Part shown: positions 5,756 to 11,677 of the stretch, in pieces
Layout: each line of letters begins with the position of its first letter
Numbering within the stretch: the stretch's first letter is position 1
Assembly (NCBI GenBank): GCA_002293275.1
Contig: DBCX01000026.1
Coordinates: 1 to 12,408 of the forward strand
Direction: 5' to 3'
Source of the DNA: Cyanobacteria bacterium UBA947
GTDB taxonomy: Bacteria > Cyanobacteriota > Vampirovibrionia > Gastranaerophilales > Gastranaerophilaceae
Length of the DNA stretch: 12,408 nucleotides
The notes under the pieces: generated by a model
The model's database searches: none
What the model was told of the DNA's origin: nothing
The model's input: the letters and a program-made list of their open reading frames with translations, nothing else
Translations under genes and position numbers: made by a program

Positions 5756-7003
5756 TTACTTCGCCCAATTTTCAACAATTTTTAACGCGGCGCGTGTGAA
5801 TGCAAGCGCGCGCTCGGGGATATCTTTTGTGATAACGCTGCCGGCGCCGATGTTTGCACCGTCTTTTATTTCCACAGGCGCTACAAGCACCGAGTTTGAG
5901 CCGATTTTTACGTTGCTGCCGACAGTTGTCTTGCTTTTTTCTTTTGTCAGTGCGTTGTAATTGGCGGTAATCGTTCCGGCGCCTACATTCACGCCCGAGC
6001 CAACATCGCTGTCGCCGATGTAGCTTAAATGGCTGACGTTTGTGTTCTTGTCAATTTTTGAGTTCTTAACCTCAACAAAATTACCTATCTTGACGTTGTC
6101 TGCTATCTGTACGTTGCCGCGAAGATGCGCAAACGGCCCGATTTTGCAGTTTTTGCCGATAGTGTTGCGGCCGGTTATATAAGTTGACGGATAAACAATA
6201 GTGTCCTCGTCAATTGATGTATCCTCGCTAATCCAGGTGGTTTTCGGGTCAACAATTGTGACGCCCTCGTCCATGAGTCGTGCGAGCTTGCGATTGTTGA
6301 GCATAGCGGCTGCCTGCGCAAGCTGCCCCCGCGAGTTGATGCCGAAAATCTCATCGTTGTTTTCAAGCGTATAAATAACGGCGGTCTTGGCCTGCTGCAC
6401 AATGTCTGTCAGATAAAACTCGCCCTGTGCATTGTTTGATGTGAGATTGGCGAACGCATCCTTGAATTTTTGCCAGTTGAACAGATAAACCCCCGCGTTA
6501 ACCTCTTTTATTGCCTTTTGCTTGGGTGTTGCGTCTTTTTCTTCAACAATACCTTTGAGCGTGTTGCCTTCAAGCACCATCCGTCCGTAACCTGTCGGGT
6601 CGTCCAGAATTGCGCTCATAACCGTCAAATCAGTGTGGTTTTCGGTGTGAATCAGGATGAACTTTTTAAGCGTTTCGGCTGTGATTAAAGGCGTGTCGCC
6701 GCACAAAACCAGAACCAGCCCGTCGTAGTCTTCAAGGTATGGGATAACTTTTGAAACCGCGTCACCTGTGCCCAGCTGCGGGTATTGGTAGACGGCTTTT
6801 GTTTTAGGGCGCGCATCGGCGTATCGCTCGACAAGTTCGGCCTGGTGGCCGACAACAACGAACGTCTCGCTCACAAGCGGCTCAACATTATCCAGCACAT
6901 AACCCAGCAGCGGTTTGCCAAGAATCTCGTGCAGAACCTTCGGGGTTGCGGATTTCATCCGTGTGCCTTTGCCTGCCGCCAAAACTATCGCTTTAATATC
7001 CAT
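5756..7003 (-). CDS. glmU: Bifunctional GlmU, UDP-GlcNAc synthesis
   Basis: GlmU acetylates glucosamine-1-phosphate and then uridylylates it to UDP-GlcNAc, the precursor of peptidoglycan and lipopolysaccharide. The N-terminal uridyltransferase has LAAGKGTRMKSATPK (8-22), YPQLGTGDAV near 75, CGDTPLI near 100, EFYLTDI and GINSRGQ. The C-terminal left-handed beta-helix has AHLRGNVQIADNVKIGNFVE, SHLSYIGD with the expected catalytic His at 325, and GAGTITANY at 341-349. At 415 residues it is about 40 shorter than E. coli GlmU (456), with a clipped C-terminal tail; both active sites look intact. I chose the ATG at 7003 over an upstream in-frame ATG at 7048, because homology starts there and TGT-TATAAT lies six bases before it. 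The frame from 7048 would run through that promoter. Confidence 0.96.
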   Translation of the reverse strand: MDIKAIVLAAGKGTRMKSATPKVLHEILGKPLLGYVLDNVEPLVSETFVVVGHQAELVERYADARPKTKAVYQYPQLGTGDAVSKVIPYLEDYDGLVLVLCGDTPLITAETLKKFILIHTENHTDLTVMSAILDDPTGYGRMVLEGNTLKGIVEEKDATPKQKAIKEVNAGVYLFNWQKFKDAFANLTSNNAQGEFYLTDIVQQAKTAVIYTLENNDEIFGINSRGQLAQAAAMLNNRKLARLMDEGVTIVDPKTTWISEDTSIDEDTIVYPSTYITGRNTIGKNCKIGPFAHLRGNVQIADNVKIGNFVEVKNSKIDKNTNVSHLSYIGDSDVGSGVNVGAGTITANYNALTKEKSKTTVGSNVKIGSNSVLVAPVEIKDGANIGAGSVITKDIPERALAFTRAALKIVENWAK

Positions 7004-7009
7004 AACGGA

Positions 7010-7018
7010 ATTATAACA
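7010..7018 (-). promoter_or_regulatory. Extended -10 of glmU, predicted leaderless
   Basis: Minus-strand TGT-TATAAT (7018-7010) is followed by six bases (TCCGTT) and the glmU ATG. A start seven bases after the -10 falls on the A of ATG. No Shine-Dalgarno and no -35 are seen. A strong terminator at 7058-7086 isolates this promoter from the upstream gene. Confidence 0.65.
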
Positions 7019-7057
7019 CAAATTTATGTCATGGCAGCCCGATTTCATTTACCCCCA

Positions 7058-7086
7058 CAAAAAAAGCGGCTCTTGCGAACCGCTTT
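7058..7086 (-). terminator. Strong Rho-independent terminator with GCAA tetraloop
   Basis: Minus-strand AAAGCGGTTC, loop GCAA, GAGCCGCTTT make a 10-pair stem (one G-U) capped by a GNRA tetraloop and followed by a T-tract. It ends the 131-residue protein gene 22 bases after its stop. Confidence 0.93.
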
Positions 7087-7107
7087 GAATTCTTATTGGC
7101 TTTTGGA

Positions 7108-7503
7108 TTAGCTTCCGCCGCCACCGCCGTAGGTGAAGTCTTTTTTGATGTTGTTGCCAAGCAGTTTTGTCCAGCTTTGCTCAAATGTTGTCACCTGATT
7201 CAGCTTGGTTTCAAGGTTATTTTTTTGAAGTTCAAGCTGCATCTCCCAGGCGTTGAGCTTTGCCATCTCAAACTCGTGGCCCATTTCAAGCTCTTCCATA
7301 ACAATCTCGTACTGGTCAGGGTTGCCGGCCATATAGTATTGGTAGTAGCAGTTTTGCTGTCTGGTGTTGAACTTTGACTGTGCGTCAGCGTTCTGTTTTG
7401 TTGCAGAAAGCATGTTCATCATAATGGTGCCAAGCTGGTTGTTAATCATAGATTTTTGCTTGGTGTACATTAAAAGTGTTTCGTGAATGTTAGAAATTGC
7501 CAT
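7108..7503 (-). CDS. 131-residue helical protein with poly-Gly tail, unknown function
   Basis: The product starts MAISNIHETLLMYTKQKSMI and is almost wholly helical, rich in Gln, Asn, Met and Glu. It has a coiled-coil-like segment near residues 65-115 (EIVMEELEMGHEFEMAKLNA, then LQKNNLETKLNQV) and ends FTYGGGGGS. There is no signal peptide. GAGGA about eight bases before the ATG at 7503 fixes the start. It shares an upstream element (7561-7598) with the 424-residue gene, and both proteins are helical and Gln/Asn-rich without a classical signal, so they may belong to one co-regulated set. I do not recognise the family; the Gly-Ser tail could be a flexible linker or a processing end. Confidence 0.85.
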   Translation of the reverse strand: MAISNIHETLLMYTKQKSMINNQLGTIMMNMLSATKQNADAQSKFNTRQQNCYYQYYMAGNPDQYEIVMEELEMGHEFEMAKLNAWEMQLELQKNNLETKLNQVTTFEQSWTKLLGNNIKKDFTYGGGGGS

Positions 7504-7560
7504 TTGCTCATCCTCTTGTTGTTACTCTCTTACTTGTATAAAAAAAATCGGCGACCCATG

Positions 7561-7598
7561 ATTTCAGCATGTATATTTTTATTTACATTTGTTTACAA
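7561..7598 (-). promoter_or_regulatory. Shared TTGTAA/TGTAA element upstream of the 131-residue protein gene (site A)
   Basis: Minus-strand TTGTAAACAAATGTAAATAA, followed at the same register as site B by ATACATGCTGAAAT. Ungapped comparison with 12354-12391 gives 29 of 38 identical bases. TTGTAA and TATACA are 17 bp apart, so the element may itself be a promoter (-35/-10), leaving a leader of about 65 bases before the ATG at 7503. Confidence 0.55.
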
Positions 7599-7639
7599 AT
7601 AAATATAAAGTTGTTGACAGATACAAATTTTGTGAGAAG

Positions 7640-7797
7640 ATAAGAAGGTAAACATTTAAAGTGTAGTAGAAACACTAATTCAACTGCACTAACCCCAAGA
7701 ATTCATTAACCCCAACATATAAACTCCTAAATAAACACTAAAAAGACCAATTAGGATGCAGAAAACGACCCGCTCCCCAAAAGAGCGGTTTTCTTTT
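7640..7797 (+). ncRNA. Candidate small RNA ending in intrinsic terminator
   Basis: This 375-bp space between divergent genes contains a good plus-strand terminator (7761-7797) with no plus-strand gene before it, implying a short untranslated transcript. TTGACA at 7614-7619 could be its -35, but the -10 is poor (GATAAG after 19 bp). Inside are two copies of TAACCCCAA, which would be single-stranded and C-rich, and a possible stem TCCTAA/TTAGGA just before the terminator. No known RNA family recognised. Confidence 0.3.
7761..7797 (+). terminator. Intrinsic terminator on plus strand
   Basis: CCGCTC (7770-7775), loop CCCAAAA, GAGCGG (7783-7788), then TTTTCTTTT. The 5' GAAAAC can extend pairing into the T-tract. 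CCCAAAAG and CTTTTGGG (to 7800) offer an alternative hairpin, and GGGCC-TGA-GGCCC follows immediately. Confidence 0.7.
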
Positions 7798-7863
7798 GGG
7801 CCTGAGGCCCTTCTGACAGCTAAAAGTGGTCTGCCGGCATAATTGTGCGTCGCAACGACCGCA

Positions 7864-7872
7864 TGATATAAT
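7864..7872 (+). promoter_or_regulatory. Extended -10 of metallopeptidase gene, predicted leaderless
   Basis: TGA-TATAAT (7864-7872), six bases, then ATG at 7879. A partial -35 (TTGTGC, 7843-7848) lies 18 bp upstream. No Shine-Dalgarno. Confidence 0.6.
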
Positions 7873-7878
7873 ATATGC

Positions 7879-8673
7879 ATGCAAGAGCTTATAAAATATT
7901 TTCAATCGCTCGGGATTCAGGTCAATTTGCACACAAAAGCGCGCGGCCATCACGGGTTTTACGTTAAGAACCGGATTGACGTGTCGCGCAGTACGCCGCC
8001 CGGGCGCGTTGTACCAACGCTTTTGCACGAGTTTGCGCATTATATCCACCACAAGCTTGAACCCGGCATGGACAAGACAGGCGGGACTTTTGAGGCGATT
8101 TTCTGGGAAAACGATACGCGTTTTGAACAAGAGCTTTTGCAGGTGACACATTTTGTTGACAAAAACTCGCTTTGTGAGCGGCTTTTGGAGCAAAGGAACA
8201 GATTTAAGGAAAGAATTAAGTCGCAGGAAAAGATTATCAAGGCTGATTTTCCGCAGTTTCAGCGGTCAAAAACGTTCAGGGAGTTTGAGCGTTATATCCG
8301 CGGCTCAAAGTCAAAATATTTGTTAAAATACGATCTGGTGCGCGTTGTCAGCGGGTTTTGGAACCGGCGTGTTGAGGTGTTCAACATCTCGGATATTGAA
8401 AAGGATTTTCCTGATATGCCGGCAGCGTTTGCGGCGTATTTCAGGCTGCGGTCGGCGCAGCGCAGGCAATCACGGGTGAGCGCGCGCATCAACCGGCTGC
8501 AAAAGTATTACAAAAAGCCCTCTGAACTGTTTGCGCGGCTGGTTGAGGGGCTGTATATCGACCGGCAGCGCACGTGTGAGCTTGCACCGTACACAACGCA
8601 GCGATTTTTTGGGCTGCTCGACAAGGGTTACTACGGCGAGCTGGCAACGGTTGTTAATTCATGTAAGATTTAG
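7879..8673 (+). CDS. HExxH zinc metallopeptidase with ELFAR motif
   Basis: This is a 264-residue protein without signal peptide. TLLHEFAHYIHH places a gluzincin zinc site at His50, Glu51 (general base) and His54. Near the C-terminus KPSELFARLVE gives a candidate third ligand at Glu216. The pairing of HExxH with a distant ELFAR helix resembles metallopeptidase modules of phage and plasmid polyvalent proteins, and more loosely ImmA/IrrE peptidases, some of which cleave repressors. The middle is highly basic (ERIKSQEKIIKADFPQFQRS and on), suggesting nucleic-acid contact. The next gene is an XRE-like HTH protein, overlapping tail to tail by 20 bp, which would suit a peptidase-regulator pairing, but convergent orientation weakens that. 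Substrate unknown. Confidence 0.8.
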   Translation: MQELIKYFQSLGIQVNLHTKARGHHGFYVKNRIDVSRSTPPGRVVPTLLHEFAHYIHHKLEPGMDKTGGTFEAIFWENDTRFEQELLQVTHFVDKNSLCERLLEQRNRFKERIKSQEKIIKADFPQFQRSKTFREFERYIRGSKSKYLLKYDLVRVVSGFWNRRVEVFNISDIEKDFPDMPAAFAAYFRLRSAQRRQSRVSARINRLQKYYKKPSELFARLVEGLYIDRQRTCELAPYTTQRFFGLLDKGYYGELATVVNSCKI

Positions 8674-8875
8674 TGCGTATAAATTTCAATTCATATCCCA
8701 ATATTAAACCAATTAACTTTGCTTCTTCATATTTCAGAGTTTTTCGCGCAAGTTTTTGGGATATGTTTGATTGAGAGTAGTGTTTGCCGGTCAATTTGGA
8801 CAGTTCCTGCGCAATAGACGTAATGGTTGTGTCGTTTTCAAGTAACAGTGTTTTTATTTCTTTTCTTATGTTCAT
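8654..8875 (-). CDS. Small XRE-like helix-turn-helix regulator
   Basis: The 73-residue product (starting MNIRKEIKTLLLENDTTITS) reads as a single HTH: helix 2-14, TITSIAQELSKLTGKHYSQS as the turn and recognition region, then NISQKLARKTLKYEEAKLIG and LGYELKFIRT. The QSNISQKLAR-(x)n-EEAKLIGLILGYEL pattern matches compact Cro/C1-type domains that pack as dimers. Its codons are AT-richer than the flanking genes, hinting at a different history. Transcription is divergent from the GerE-like gene at 8958, with the latter's -35 only 11 bp from this ATG, so it could repress that promoter and itself. No ribosome binding site is obvious. Confidence 0.75.
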   Translation of the reverse strand: MNIRKEIKTLLLENDTTITSIAQELSKLTGKHYSQSNISQKLARKTLKYEEAKLIGLILGYELKFIRTKSYMN

Positions 8876-8885
8876 GTTTTATATC

Positions 8886-8914
8886 TTGACATATTTATTA
8901 TTGTTTTGTAAAAT
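8886..8914 (+). promoter_or_regulatory. Sigma-70 promoter of GerE-like gene
   Basis: TTGACA (8886-8891), exactly 17 bp, TAAAAT (8909-8914). Predicted start near 8921 leaves a leader of about 37 bases that includes a three-codon ATG-AAG-GAA-TAG (8923). This is the best-matching -35/-10 pair in the window. Confidence 0.7.
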
Positions 8915-8957
8915 CTATTATTATGAAGGAATAGTTATTAGTATAAAGAAGCTTAAA

Positions 8958-9161
8958 ATGCAAGAAAAATTAACAGAAGAAGAAAGTATCGTCCTAATCC
9001 TGCTCGGTCAGGGCGAAACAGACAAAAGAATCTGCTGCGACCGCGCGATTACAAACTGCCAGCTGCGTCAAATCAGAAAAAGCATCCGCGCCAAACTCGG
9101 CGCGCGAAACGACGCCAATGCCGTGTTTTGGGCGTATAATAAAGGGATTTGGAAGTTTTAA
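8958..9161 (+). CDS. Orphan GerE/LuxR-type HTH protein, 67 residues
   Basis: The product is little more than one LuxR-type DNA-binding domain: LTEEESIVLILLGQGETDKR, then ICCDRAITNCQLRQIRKSIR and AKLGARNDANAVFWAYNKGI. These line up with the family pattern LTxxExxVLxLLxxGxxxKxIA, then a recognition helix, IxxKLGxxNxxxAV. The usual TVKxH of the recognition helix is replaced by LRQIRKS, so target choice may differ. There is no receiver or autoinducer domain. I chose ATG at 8958: the promoter at 8886-8914 lies upstream of it, and the longer frame from 8784 would read through the promoter and the opposite HTH gene. The stop overlaps the manC stop by 4 bp (convergent). Confidence 0.8.
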   Translation: MQEKLTEEESIVLILLGQGETDKRICCDRAITNCQLRQIRKSIRAKLGARNDANAVFWAYNKGIWKF

Positions 9162-10510
9162 CTACGGCCGTAAATATCTTCGTAGCGGATAATATCGTCC
9201 TCGCTTAAAATATCGCCTTTTTGAACCTCAATGATTTCAATATCTTCTTTGTACGGGTTTTGCAGCGAATGGACGGCCTTGACAGGTATATCAATGCTCT
9301 TGCCGGCCTCTAACGTGTGTTCTTTGCCGTCGAGCAGCACTTTTGCCATGCCGGAAAGCACCACCCAGTGCTCGCTGCGGTGTTCGTGCGATTGCACAGA
9401 CAGCTTGTGGCCGGGGTTTACGTGGATGGTTTTGGTTAAAAACCCTTTACCCTGCGTCATAACCGTGTACCAGCCCCACGGGCGGTGGACGGTTTTGTGC
9501 ACAAGGTGCGCATCGTTGTTTTGCGCGCGCAGCGTTTCGTAAACCTGCTTGACATCTTGCGAGCGGTCTTTTTTGCACGCTAGGATTGCGTCTTCCGTCT
9601 CGACAATGATTGTATCTTCCAGCCCGATTGCCGCGACAAGCTTGGATGACGAGTAAACAAGCGAGTTTTTGGAACCCTCATTCAAAACCGTTCCCGAAAA
9701 AACGTTGCCGTCAGCGTCTTTTTCGCCGGTGTCGTAGATTGACTGCCACGAACCAAGGTCGTTCCAGTCGGATTCAAGCGGTATAAGCTTGATTTTGCCC
9801 GATTTTTCCATAATCGCGTAATCAATTGAGATGCTCGGCATTTTTTCAAACTCAACGTATGGGATGCCGTCTGTGAAGTCTATTTTATCGGCAATTTTAG
9901 CGATTTCAGGCGCAAGACGGGCGGTTTCGGCGAGCAATGTGGAGGCCTTGAACATAAATATGCCGGCGTTCCAGTAATAAGTGCCCGCATCAAGATATTT
10001 TTGCGCGGTCCTTGCGTCGGGTTTTTCAACAAATTGCATATTCTCTGCGTTGATGTAGCCGTAGCCGGTCTCCGGGTAATTCGGTTTGACGCCGAAGGTG
10101 ACGATATAGCCTTCTTTCGCGAGTTTTTCGCCTTTTTCAACCGTGGCGCGGAATTTGTCAATATTTTTTATCAGGTGATCAGAGGGCACAACCAAAATAA
10201 CAGGGTCCTCGCCTGATTTTTGCGCAATGAATTTTGCCGCAAGCACTATGGCCGGTGCGGTATTTTTTGAGACGGGCTCAGACAAAACGGTCGTGCTGCC
10301 AAGCTGCAGCTTGACGTTTGGTGCGTGCTTTATGTTAGTGATGCTGACAATATTTTCCGGCGTGATGAAAACTGCAAGCCGGTCAAACGTTGATTGCAAA
10401 AGGCTTCTGTCCGAATTCAGATTCAAAAGCTGTTTTGGGTACAACTCCCTTGAAAGCGGCCACAGCCTGCTTCCCGAGCCCCCTGCAAGAATTAGTCCGT
10501 AAATACTCAT
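9158..10510 (-). CDS. manC: Mannose-1-phosphate guanylyltransferase / mannose-6-phosphate isomerase
   Basis: The 450-residue bifunctional enzyme makes GDP-mannose for surface polysaccharide. N-terminal nucleotidyltransferase: LILAGGSGSRLWPLSRELYP with the PKQLL lysine (residues 7-29), VPSDHLI, TGYGYI, VEKPDARTA and WNAGIFMF. C-terminal cupin of type II phosphomannose isomerase: HRPWGWYTV from 342, QSHEHRSEHW at 373-382 (metal-binding His/Glu) and AVHSLQNP near 414. Length and order match the AlgA/XanB/RfbM family. Only 14 bp separate its ATG from that of divergent crcB. TGT-TATAAT sits six bases before the ATG with no Shine-Dalgarno, predicting a leaderless mRNA. Confidence 0.95.
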   Translation of the reverse strand: MSIYGLILAGGSGSRLWPLSRELYPKQLLNLNSDRSLLQSTFDRLAVFITPENIVSITNIKHAPNVKLQLGSTTVLSEPVSKNTAPAIVLAAKFIAQKSGEDPVILVVPSDHLIKNIDKFRATVEKGEKLAKEGYIVTFGVKPNYPETGYGYINAENMQFVEKPDARTAQKYLDAGTYYWNAGIFMFKASTLLAETARLAPEIAKIADKIDFTDGIPYVEFEKMPSISIDYAIMEKSGKIKLIPLESDWNDLGSWQSIYDTGEKDADGNVFSGTVLNEGSKNSLVYSSSKLVAAIGLEDTIIVETEDAILACKKDRSQDVKQVYETLRAQNNDAHLVHKTVHRPWGWYTVMTQGKGFLTKTIHVNPGHKLSVQSHEHRSEHWVVLSGMAKVLLDGKEHTLEAGKSIDIPVKAVHSLQNPYKEDIEIIEVQKGDILSEDDIIRYEDIYGRS

Positions 10511-10527
10511 GGTACAATTATAACATG
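10508..10527. promoter_or_regulatory. Interlocked divergent promoters of manC and crcB
   Basis: The 20 bp CATGGTACAATTATAACATG hold both start codons and both -10 elements. Plus: TGG-TACAAT (10510-10518), six bases, ATG at 10525. Minus: TGT-TATAAT (10525-10517), six bases, ATG at 10510. The TG extension of each promoter is part of the other gene's start codon region, and the two hexamers overlap at 10517-10518, so both cannot be melted by polymerase at once. Confidence 0.65.
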
Positions 10528-10872
10528 AACATGTTCTATAATATTTTGGGAGTATTTTTGGGCGGCGGTGCGGGCTGCGTGCTGCGGTATCTGGCCGGCG
10601 CAGGCGCGGTGAACGTGCTTTTTGTCAACATTCTCGGCGGGTTTTTGATGGGGATTTTTTATGTAAAATCTTGTTTCAACCCTGCGTTAAAATGCGCGTT
10701 GATGGCGGGATTTTGCGGCGGATTGACGACGTTTAGCGCGTTTTCGCTGCACATGTTCAAGATGGCGGATGCCGCGCAATACGTTCAGGCGGCGGTTTAC
10801 GCGATTGTAAGTATTGTTGTGTGTTTGGCCGCGGTCGCGGCGGGGGTTTATCTTGCAAAAACTATGTTTTAA
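10525..10872 (+). CDS. crcB: Fluoride channel/exporter CrcB (Fluc)
   Basis: The 115-residue, four-helix membrane protein has the family landmarks: GGGAGCVLRY with Arg21, FVNILGGFLMG with Asn35, and GFCGGLTTFSAFS with the phenylalanines at 70 and 73 that line the fluoride pathway in Fluc proteins. These form antiparallel dimers in the inner membrane and let cytoplasmic fluoride out. ATG at 10525 is chosen for its extended -10 six bases upstream; a second ATG two codons later is possible. The gene opens an operon with nfo (overlap 20 bp) and the asparaginase. No fluoride riboswitch can be present, since the promoter abuts the start codon. Confidence 0.95.
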   Translation: MNMFYNILGVFLGGGAGCVLRYLAGAGAVNVLFVNILGGFLMGIFYVKSCFNPALKCALMAGFCGGLTTFSAFSLHMFKMADAAQYVQAAVYAIVSIVVCLAAVAAGVYLAKTMF

Positions 10873-11677
10873 CACGGCGGGCATGCCCCGCAGAACCAAA
10901 GGGAGTTACCCCGAGGCGTTTGAGATTTTAAAAGAGATGAATCTTGACGGTATGGAGCTGGAATTTGTGCACGGGGTGCGAATAAGCGATACCACGCGCG
11001 CGCTGGTGAAAAAACTGGCCGCAGAGCAGGATTTGGTCTTGACCGCGCACGCACCGTATTACATCAATTTGAACGCGCGAGAGCAGGAAAAAATTGACGC
11101 GAGTGTGCGCTATATCACGGAAACCGCTCAGGCCGGCGTGGATGTCGGCGCGTACAGCATAACTTATCACGCGGCGTTTTATCTCGGGCAGGACAAGGAC
11201 GAGGTTTTCAAAAAAGTTTGCGCTCAGGTTGAAAAAATTATGGCGGCACCTGCCTGCGGCGCAATATGGGTTCGGCCGGAAACCACGGGCAAAGTGACGC
11301 AGTGGGGTGATTTGGACGAGATTGTCCGGTTGTCAAAAGAGTTTGACAGATGCCTGCCGTGTGTGGATTTTGCGCATTTGCACGCGCGCACAAACGGCGG
11401 AATGAACGATTATGACGCGTTTGCAGCCATTTTGCAAAAGATGGGTGACGAGTTGGGTGCCTATGCGCTGGAAAACTTTCACGGGCATGTTGCGGGGATT
11501 GCGTACAGCGAAAAAGGGGAGAAAAACCATTTGAATTTCGCGGAGGCGGATTTGAATTATAAAGATTTGCTGCGCGCGATGAAGGATTTTGGGGTGAAGG
11601 GTGTTTTGACCTGCGAGAGCCCGGATATTGAAGACGATGCGCGGGTTTTGAAAGATTTTTATGAACAGCTTGGTTGA
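10853..11677 (+). CDS. nfo: Endonuclease IV (AP endonuclease, Nfo family)
   Basis: TIM-barrel enzyme that incises DNA at abasic sites. Metal ligands are recognisable in order: His66 (TAHAPYYINLN), His106 (TYHAAFYLG), Glu143 (WVRPETTGK), Asp172/His175 (CVDFAHLHAR), His210 (ENFHGH), His226 (KNHLNF) and Glu255 (TCESPD). The KNHLNF and CESPD versions resemble the archaeal-type branch more than E. coli Nfo. Homology begins at FNTAGMP, so I place the start at TTG 10853, giving 274 residues and a 20-bp overlap with crcB; GGGGG about seven bases upstream may serve as ribosome binding site. The longer frame from ATG 10814 would add 13 Arg-rich residues encoded inside crcB. Confidence 0.92.
   Translation: MQKLCFNTAGMPRRTKGSYPEAFEILKEMNLDGMELEFVHGVRISDTTRALVKKLAAEQDLVLTAHAPYYINLNAREQEKIDASVRYITETAQAGVDVGAYSITYHAAFYLGQDKDEVFKKVCAQVEKIMAAPACGAIWVRPETTGKVTQWGDLDEIVRLSKEFDRCLPCVDFAHLHARTNGGMNDYDAFAAILQKMGDELGAYALENFHGHVAGIAYSEKGEKNHLNFAEADLNYKDLLRAMKDFGVKGVLTCESPDIEDDARVLKDFYEQLG

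Noticed and set aside
7004..7048. Upstream ATG for GlmU adding 15 residues
   Set aside because: It would translate across the extended -10; GlmU homologues start at the MDIKAIVLAAG equivalent.
7530..7549. Run of eight T's (minus strand) after GGGTCGCCGA in the leader of the 131-residue gene, possible attenuator
   Set aside because: The preceding sequence forms at best a two- or three-pair stem, far too weak for termination.
7689..7880. Minus-strand 63-codon frame with a hydrophobic stretch ending LMNSWG
   Set aside because: It reads antisense through the metallopeptidase promoter and the terminator hairpin, has no ribosome binding site, and its N-terminal half looks like random translation. 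A shorter membrane peptide inside it cannot be fully excluded.
8784..8957. N-terminal extension of the GerE-like protein with a hydrophobic segment
   Set aside because: Overlaps the opposite HTH gene and the TTGACA-N17-TAAAAT promoter; homology starts at LTEEE just after ATG 8958.
10390..10524. N-terminal extension of CrcB inside manC
   Set aside because: Antisense to conserved manC codons, no homology to CrcB, and it would read through the crcB promoter.
10853..11677. Reading nfo start as ATG 10814
   Set aside because: The added residues are encoded in another frame of conserved crcB and are absent from the family; TTG 10853 fits the known N-terminus.
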